Assembly: GCF_023230885.1 (NCBI RefSeq)
Contig: NZ_JALNWM010000130.1
Coordinates: forward strand, 1 to 9,366
Length of the DNA: 9,366 nucleotides
Source of the DNA: Desulfocurvus sp.
GTDB taxonomy: Bacteria; Desulfobacterota; Desulfovibrionia; Desulfovibrionales; Desulfovibrionaceae
Direction of reading: 5' to 3'
Shown here: one piece after another, positions 4,882 to 9,366 of the stretch
Numbering within the stretch: position 1 is the stretch's first letter
How the letters are laid out: the number at the start of each line of letters is the position of its first letter
The notes under the pieces: generated by a model
Told to the model about the DNA's origin: nothing
Databases searched by the model: none
Seen by the model: only the letters and a program-made list of their open reading frames with translations
Made by a program: the position numbers and the translations under genes

Positions 4882-6498
4882 ATGTCCCCCGTCGTGACGG
4901 ATTTCCTCGGCAAGACCAGGACCCTGTGGGCCAAGACCAACGTTTCCCAGCGCATCCTCATCGGCGGGCTGGCCGCCGCCGTGGTGGTGACCTTTTTCCT
5001 GCTCATCTACTGGCTGAACCGGCCGGACATGAAGGTGCTCTATTCGCGCCTGTACCCCGAGGACGCGGCCACCGTGGTCGGCATGCTCCAGCAGGAAAAG
5101 GTCTCCTACGCCCTGGAGGACAACGGCTCCACCATCCTGGTGCCCGCCGACAAGGTCTACGACCTGCGCCTGAAGATCGCGGGCGAGGGCAAGCTGCACG
5201 GCCAGGGGCTGGGCTTCGAGATTTTCGACGAGGTCAAGGTCGGCCAGACGGACTTCGTGCAGCACATCAACTACCAGCGCGCCCTGCAGGGCGAACTGGC
5301 GCGCACCATCTCCGAGTTTCCCCAGGTGGAGCGCGCCCGCGTCCATCTGGTCATTCCGCACAAGAGCCTGTTCATCGAGGAGCAGGCCGCGCCCTCGGCC
5401 TCCGTGGTGCTCAAGATCAAGCAGGGCGAGAAGCTCGACCCCGCCAAGATCAAGGGCATCGTCAACCTCGTGGCCCTGGCCGTGGAGGGCATGTCGCCCG
5501 ACAACATCACCGTGTCCGACACCGGCGGCGGCATCCTCTTCTCGCCCAAGGCCCTGGAGGACCAGGGCGGCCTCAGTACCACGCAGATGGAAAAGAAGCT
5601 GGGCATGGAGCAGAACCTGGAGCTGCGCATCGAGCAGATGCTCTCGCCGCTCTACGGGCCCGGCCGGGTCATCGCCAAGGTCAACGCCGACCTGGACTTC
5701 AGCCAGAAGACCATCCGCAGCGAGGAGTACGACCCCGACAGCCAGGTGGCCCGCTCGGACCAGCGCAGCGAGGAGACCCAGACCAGCCAGGCCAACGTGG
5801 AAGGCGGCACCCCCGAGCCCAACTTCCGGGGCGACGGCCCCGCGGGCGCCCTCTCGCAGCTCAACTCCAACCGCGAGACGCGCACCCTCAACTACGAGAT
5901 CAACAAGGTCGAAAAGCACGTCGTCGTGCCCATCGGCGAGCTGGAGCGCTTGAGTGTGGCGGTCATCGTCGATGGGACGTATACTGAGCAGGCGGCGGCG
6001 GACGGCCAGGGCGACGCGGCCCAGGTCTTCACCCCGCGCAGCGTCGAGGAGCTCCAGCGCATCCGCCAGCTCGTGGCCGGGGCCGTGGGCTTCGACGAGC
6101 GGCGCGGCGACACCATCGAGGTCACCAGCATGTCCTTCGGCGGGCCGGACCAGGAGATCCAGCCCAACCTGGGCGAGCTGATCCTGGAATATGTGCACCG
6201 CCTGGGCAAGCCGTTCCTCAACGGGCTGCTGATCTTCCTCTTCCTGGTGCTGGTGGTGCGCCCGGTGATCATGGCCCTCATCCGGCCCAAGACCGAGGTC
6301 GAGGGCGTGGAGGGCCTGGCCGGGCTGCCCGAGGGCCAGGGCCGCATCGCCATCACCGACGGCGAGGACGAGGACGCCCTGGACGCCCTGCGCAAGATCG
6401 ACGATATTCGGGCCCACGCCATGCAGCTGTGCGAGCAGAATATGGACGGCGCCATGGCCATCATCAAGACCTGGCTCAAGCAGGAGGCCACCACCTGA
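4882..6498 (+). CDS. fliF: Flagellar MS-ring protein FliF
   Basis: FliF builds the inner-membrane MS-ring, the base on which rod, switch and export gate assemble. The 538 residues match the family length (about 550). A first transmembrane helix lies at about 25-45 and a second at about 444-464. Between them is the periplasmic ring-building region, including the conserved FEIFDEVKVGQTDF (112-125) and INYQRALQGELARTI (129-143). The cytoplasmic tail ends in an amphipathic stretch (about 500-535), where FliG binds in this family. A Shine-Dalgarno GGAG lies about 9 bases before the ATG. The stop overlaps the fliG start as TGATG, coupling the two partners. One short stretch near codons 357-368 uses codons unlike the rest of the gene. 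Confidence 0.97.
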   Translation: MSPVVTDFLGKTRTLWAKTNVSQRILIGGLAAAVVVTFFLLIYWLNRPDMKVLYSRLYPEDAATVVGMLQQEKVSYALEDNGSTILVPADKVYDLRLKIAGEGKLHGQGLGFEIFDEVKVGQTDFVQHINYQRALQGELARTISEFPQVERARVHLVIPHKSLFIEEQAAPSASVVLKIKQGEKLDPAKIKGIVNLVALAVEGMSPDNITVSDTGGGILFSPKALEDQGGLSTTQMEKKLGMEQNLELRIEQMLSPLYGPGRVIAKVNADLDFSQKTIRSEEYDPDSQVARSDQRSEETQTSQANVEGGTPEPNFRGDGPAGALSQLNSNRETRTLNYEINKVEKHVVVPIGELERLSVAVIVDGTYTEQAAADGQGDAAQVFTPRSVEELQRIRQLVAGAVGFDERRGDTIEVTSMSFGGPDQEIQPNLGELILEYVHRLGKPFLNGLLIFLFLVLVVRPVIMALIRPKTEVEGVEGLAGLPEGQGRIAITDGEDEDALDALRKIDDIRAHAMQLCEQNMDGAMAIIKTWLKQEATT

Positions 6499-7499
6499 TG
6501 CCACCCACCATCGCAGGTCCGCACAAGACGGCGATACTGCTTCTGGCCATGGGCGAGAAGTTCACCGCCGACGTGTTCAAGCGCCTCGACCGCTCCGAGA
6601 TCGCCATGATCTCCAAGGCGATGGTCGAAATGGAGACCATCCCCAAGGAGCAGGTGGAGGAGGTGCTGCGCGAGTTCCACCACCAGCTGCTGGTCAACGC
6701 CGAGATGCTCATGGGCGGCCCGGAGCAGGTCAAGAAGCTGCTCATGAAGAACCTCGACTCCGAGACGGCCAAGTACATCCTGGACCTCCTGGACCTGGAT
6801 TCCGGTCCGGCGCCCTTCCGCGAGCTGGAGAACGTCAGCCCGCGCATCCTGTCGCAGATCCTGCGCAACGAGCACCCGCAGACCCTGGCGCTGATCCTGG
6901 GCCACCTGCATCCCGAGCAGGCCGCCGAGCTGCTCCAGCAGCTCCCCGCCGGGGTTCGCCCCGAGATCCTCATGCGCCTGGCGCGCCTGGAGGCCGTGGC
7001 CGAGGAGATGCTTATGGAAGTGGACAAGGTGCTGCAAAGCCAGCTCATCGCCATGGGCGGCAAGGAAGGCAAGAAGGTCGGCGGCGTGCAGGCCGTGGCC
7101 GAGATCCTCAACGCCGTGGACCGCGCCACCGAGGAGGAGGTTCTTTCCGAGATCGAGGAGGAATCCTCGCAGATGGCCGAGGACATCCGCAACCTCATGT
7201 TCGTGTTCGAGGACATCAAGGCCCTGGACGACCGCGCCATTCGCGAGCTGCTCAAGGAGATCTCCAACGAGGACCTGACCAAGGCCCTCAAGGGCGGCAC
7301 CGAGGACATCCAGGAGAAGTTCTTCAAGAACCTCTCGGAGCGCGCCTCGGCCATGATCCGCGAGGACCTGGAAATCATGGGCCCGGTGCGCCTGTCCGAG
7401 GTGGAGGGCGCGCAGCAGAATATCGTCAAGATCGTGCGGCGCCTGGAGGCCGAGGGCCGGATCATGATCGGCCGCGGGGGCGGGGATGTCTTTGTCTAG
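6498..7499 (+). CDS. fliG: Flagellar motor switch protein FliG
   Basis: FliG is the rotor ring subunit that contacts the MotA stator and transmits torque and switching. The 333-residue length is typical (331 in E. coli). The N-terminal domain (about 8-100) binds the FliF tail. The middle domain carries the EHPQT motif at 125-129, a Gly-Gly linker is at 195-196 and the MFVF motif at 234-237. The torque helix keeps the charged positions known from E. coli with a one-residue shift: K265, R282, E289, D290 and R298 (E for D at the third). ATG 6498 overlaps the fliF stop by one base; AGGAGG (6482-6487) lies 10 bases upstream. An earlier ATG in the same frame inside fliF is rejected. It overlaps fliH by 14 bases. 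Confidence 0.97.
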   Translation: MPPTIAGPHKTAILLLAMGEKFTADVFKRLDRSEIAMISKAMVEMETIPKEQVEEVLREFHHQLLVNAEMLMGGPEQVKKLLMKNLDSETAKYILDLLDLDSGPAPFRELENVSPRILSQILRNEHPQTLALILGHLHPEQAAELLQQLPAGVRPEILMRLARLEAVAEEMLMEVDKVLQSQLIAMGGKEGKKVGGVQAVAEILNAVDRATEEEVLSEIEEESSQMAEDIRNLMFVFEDIKALDDRAIRELLKEISNEDLTKALKGGTEDIQEKFFKNLSERASAMIREDLEIMGPVRLSEVEGAQQNIVKIVRRLEAEGRIMIGRGGGDVFV

Positions 7500-8313
7500 C
7501 CAGGGGCGCGACCAGGGCCCCGCCCGGCGCGCCGGGCGGGTCATCCTCGGCGCCCAGGCCCACGGCCTGGGCGAGATGAGCGTGGCCGACCTGCAAGGCG
7601 AGGGCCGCCAGGGCTGGACCGACAAGGATGGCGAGGAATACCGCCGCCGCGTGCGCGAGCGCGCCGAGGCCGCGGCCCGCGACATCATCGCGGCGGCCGT
7701 GGCCGACGCCCGGGCCCTGCGCGAGCAGGCCGTGGCCGAGGGGCTGGCCGAGGGCCGCAGGCAGGCCCGGGCCGAGGCCGAGGCCGCCGCCAGCGCCCAG
7801 GCCGAGGCCCTGGCCCGGACCCTCGCCGCCGCCCAGGGCGCGTCCCGCGACCTGTGGGCCGGATACCGCCAGGACGTGCTCGAACTCCTGCACATGGCGC
7901 TCCGGCGCCTGGTGCGCGCGGAGATGGACCAGCGCCGCGCCGAGATTCTCGGCTCCCTGCTCGACCAGGCCCTGGACGCCATCGATTCGCAGCGCGCCCT
8001 GACCGTGCGCGTCCATCCCCAGGACCAGGCCCTGGCCAGGGAGCTGCTCGAAGGCGCCAAGGCCCGCCACCCCGGCCTGGAGCGCTGGGCCGTGCGGCCC
8101 GACCCGGCCCTGGACGGGGGCGGCGTGATCCTCGAGTCCGACCGGGGCATGGTCGACAACTCCCTGGCCAGCCGCATGGCCCTGGTGGAACCCATTCTCG
8201 ACCAGCTGGCGTCTGGCGCCGTCGGCCCCGAGGTCGACGAGGCCGCGCGCCGGGCCGGGGATGCCTCCGGGGCGCCCCCGGCTCCCGCCCCGGGCGGCGG
8301 AGACCCCGCGTGA
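7486..8313 (+). CDS. fliH: Flagellar export ATPase regulator FliH
   Basis: FliH forms a dimer that binds the FliI ATPase, holds it near the C-ring and restrains its hydrolysis until docking. The product has 275 residues. Residues 50-118 are rich in Ala, Glu and Arg and should form a long coiled coil; AxxxGxxxG at 82-90 is the short helix-packing repeat typical of FliH. The C-terminal globular domain (about 120-245) contains the family signature GGVILESDRGMVDNS (212-226). The last 30 residues are a Pro/Gly/Ala tail. Start ATG 7486 lies within the end of fliG (14-base overlap) behind a purine-rich GCGGGGGCGGGG. The stop overlaps the fliI start (GTGA). The diverged N-terminus makes the exact start slightly uncertain. 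Confidence 0.93.
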   Translation: MSLSSQGRDQGPARRAGRVILGAQAHGLGEMSVADLQGEGRQGWTDKDGEEYRRRVRERAEAAARDIIAAAVADARALREQAVAEGLAEGRRQARAEAEAAASAQAEALARTLAAAQGASRDLWAGYRQDVLELLHMALRRLVRAEMDQRRAEILGSLLDQALDAIDSQRALTVRVHPQDQALARELLEGAKARHPGLERWAVRPDPALDGGGVILESDRGMVDNSLASRMALVEPILDQLASGAVGPEVDEAARRAGDASGAPPAPAPGGGDPA

Positions 8314-9366
8314 GCCTCAATCCGCGCGGATGCATGAACATCCTGCGCGACCTGGACCCCTGCCGCACCTACGGCAAGGTCTGCAAGGTCGTCGGGCTCA
8401 TCGCCGAGGGCGAGGGCATCAAGGCGCCCCTGGGCTCGGTGTGCGAGCTGCTGCCCGAGGGCCGCGACGACGGCGGGCTCTACGCCGAGGTGGTGGGCTT
8501 TCGCGACGGCGCCTGCCTGCTCATGCCCTACGGCGAGATGCGCGGCGTGCGCCCCGGGTCGCTGATCAAGAACACGGCCACCCCGCCCCTGTTCCCCGTG
8601 GGCCCGGCCCTGCTGGGGCGCACGGTGGACGCCTTCGGCGCGCCCCTGGACGACGGCGGGCCCGTGGCCGCGGCGGATTTCTATCCGCTCTACGCCGAGC
8701 CGCTGAACCCCCTGCGCCGCCCGCGCATCGTCGAGCCCCTGGACGTGGGCGTGCGGGCCATCAACGGCCTGCTGACCCTGGGCAAGGGCCAGCGCGTGGG
8801 CATCATGGCCGGGTCCGGCGTGGGCAAGTCGACCCTCATGGGCATGATGGCCCGCTACACCTCGGCCGACGTGAACGTCATCGCCCTGGTGGGCGAGCGC
8901 GGCCGCGAGGTGCTCGAATTCATCGAAAAGGATCTGGGCCCCGAGGGCCTGGCCCGTTCGGTTCTGGTGGTCGCCACCTCGGACAACAGTCCCCTGGTGC
9001 GCATGCGTGCCGCCCACGCGGCCAGCGCCGTGGCCGAGTATTTCCGCGACCAGGGCGCGGACGTGCTGCTGATGATGGACTCGGTGACCCGCTTCGCCAT
9101 GGCCGCCCGCGAGGTGGGCCTGGCCGCCGGGGAGCCCCCGGCCACGCGCGGCTACACGCCCTCGGTCTTCGCCCAGCTGCCCAAGCTTCTGGAGCGCGCC
9201 GGGCGCGCCGGAAGCGGCACCATCACCGGCATCTATACCGTGCTGGTGGACGGCGACGACTTCAACGAGCCCGTGGCCGACGCCGCCCGTTCCATCCTCG
9301 ACGGGCACATCGTCCTGACCCGCGAGCTGGCCGACCAGGGCCACTACCCGGCCATCGACGTGCTGA
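8310..9366 (+). CDS. fliI: Flagellum-specific export ATPase FliI (3' end outside window)
   Basis: FliI is the hexameric ATPase, related to F1-ATPase beta and type III secretion ATPases, that unfolds and feeds substrates to the flagellar export gate with FliH. The visible 352 residues are probably about 80% of the protein; the window ends before a stop. Walker A AGSGVGKST is at 167-175, the catalytic glutamate loop GERGRE at 195-200 and Walker B DVLLMMD at 251-257. The type III ATPase signature RGYTPSVFAQLPKLLERAG is at 280-298. GTG 8310 is chosen because GGAG (8299-8302) lies 7 bases before it and it overlaps the fliH stop by four bases. ATG 8334, 24 bases downstream, lacks a ribosome binding site. 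fliJ would be expected next. Confidence 0.96.
   Translation, partial: MSLNPRGCMNILRDLDPCRTYGKVCKVVGLIAEGEGIKAPLGSVCELLPEGRDDGGLYAEVVGFRDGACLLMPYGEMRGVRPGSLIKNTATPPLFPVGPALLGRTVDAFGAPLDDGGPVAAADFYPLYAEPLNPLRRPRIVEPLDVGVRAINGLLTLGKGQRVGIMAGSGVGKSTLMGMMARYTSADVNVIALVGERGREVLEFIEKDLGPEGLARSVLVVATSDNSPLVRMRAAHAASAVAEYFRDQGADVLLMMDSVTRFAMAAREVGLAAGEPPATRGYTPSVFAQLPKLLERAGRAGSGTITGIYTVLVDGDDFNEPVADAARSILDGHIVLTRELADQGHYPAIDVL

Noticed and set aside
5950..5985. TTGAGT and TATACT in fliF as an internal sigma-70 promoter
   Set aside because: The spacer is 24 bases, well beyond the usable 16-19, and no better -35 lies at 17 bases.
4837..6504. A 555-codon open frame on the minus strand opposite fliF
   Set aside because: It is a mirror of the fliF coding frame, with composition dominated by Leu, Gly, Asp and His, and no recognisable protein features.
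5892..9344. A 1150-codon open frame on the minus strand opposite fliF, fliG, fliH and fliI
   Set aside because: It is antisense to four well-recognised genes, spans their junctions, has low-complexity His/Gly/Ala/Arg composition and no family motif. Stop-poor antisense frames are expected from genes with very high GC at third positions.

Overview
This is a very GC-rich bacterial window; G and C dominate third codon positions throughout. It holds two divergent blocks. Gene content and protein character (a standalone IMP cyclohydrolase, a long HflX with an extra N-terminal domain, and a flgBC-fliEFGHI cluster read from a sigma-54 promoter) suggest a deltaproteobacterial sulfate reducer of the Desulfovibrionaceae type. 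That placement is inference from remembered family features; no marker gene is present to prove it.

Left block, minus strand (about 8-3115), in transcription order: a 187-residue protein made almost entirely of five TPR repeats; an IMP cyclohydrolase equal to the N-terminal half of PurH; and the ribosome-associated GTPase HflX. The cyclohydrolase and HflX genes are about 40 bases apart and probably share a transcript. A 212-base gap with a strong GC-rich hairpin separates the TPR gene from them. HflX has no ATG, GTG or TTG at its natural N-terminus: the family-like sequence continues 30 codons upstream of the first ordinary start, to an ATA codon behind a good Shine-Dalgarno sequence.

Right block, plus strand (3629 to the end): flgB, flgC, fliE, fliF, fliG, fliH and a truncated fliI. 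They form one tightly packed operon with gaps of 0-41 bases and three stop/start overlaps. The products build the flagellum from the inner membrane outward: the FliF MS-ring, the FliG rotor/switch ring, FliE and the proximal rod proteins FlgB and FlgC, and the FliH-FliI export ATPase complex at the base.

The 513-base divergent region (3116-3628) is the most informative non-coding part. It carries two near-perfect sigma-54 (RpoN) promoters facing away from each other. One drives flgB; the other drives the TPR gene. This matches the known use of RpoN for flagellar genes and suggests that the unnamed TPR protein belongs to the same regulon. I found no mobile elements, CRISPR arrays, tRNA or rRNA genes. 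Apart from the TPR/flagellum link, the cluster looks like a conventional flagellar locus, not a new system.
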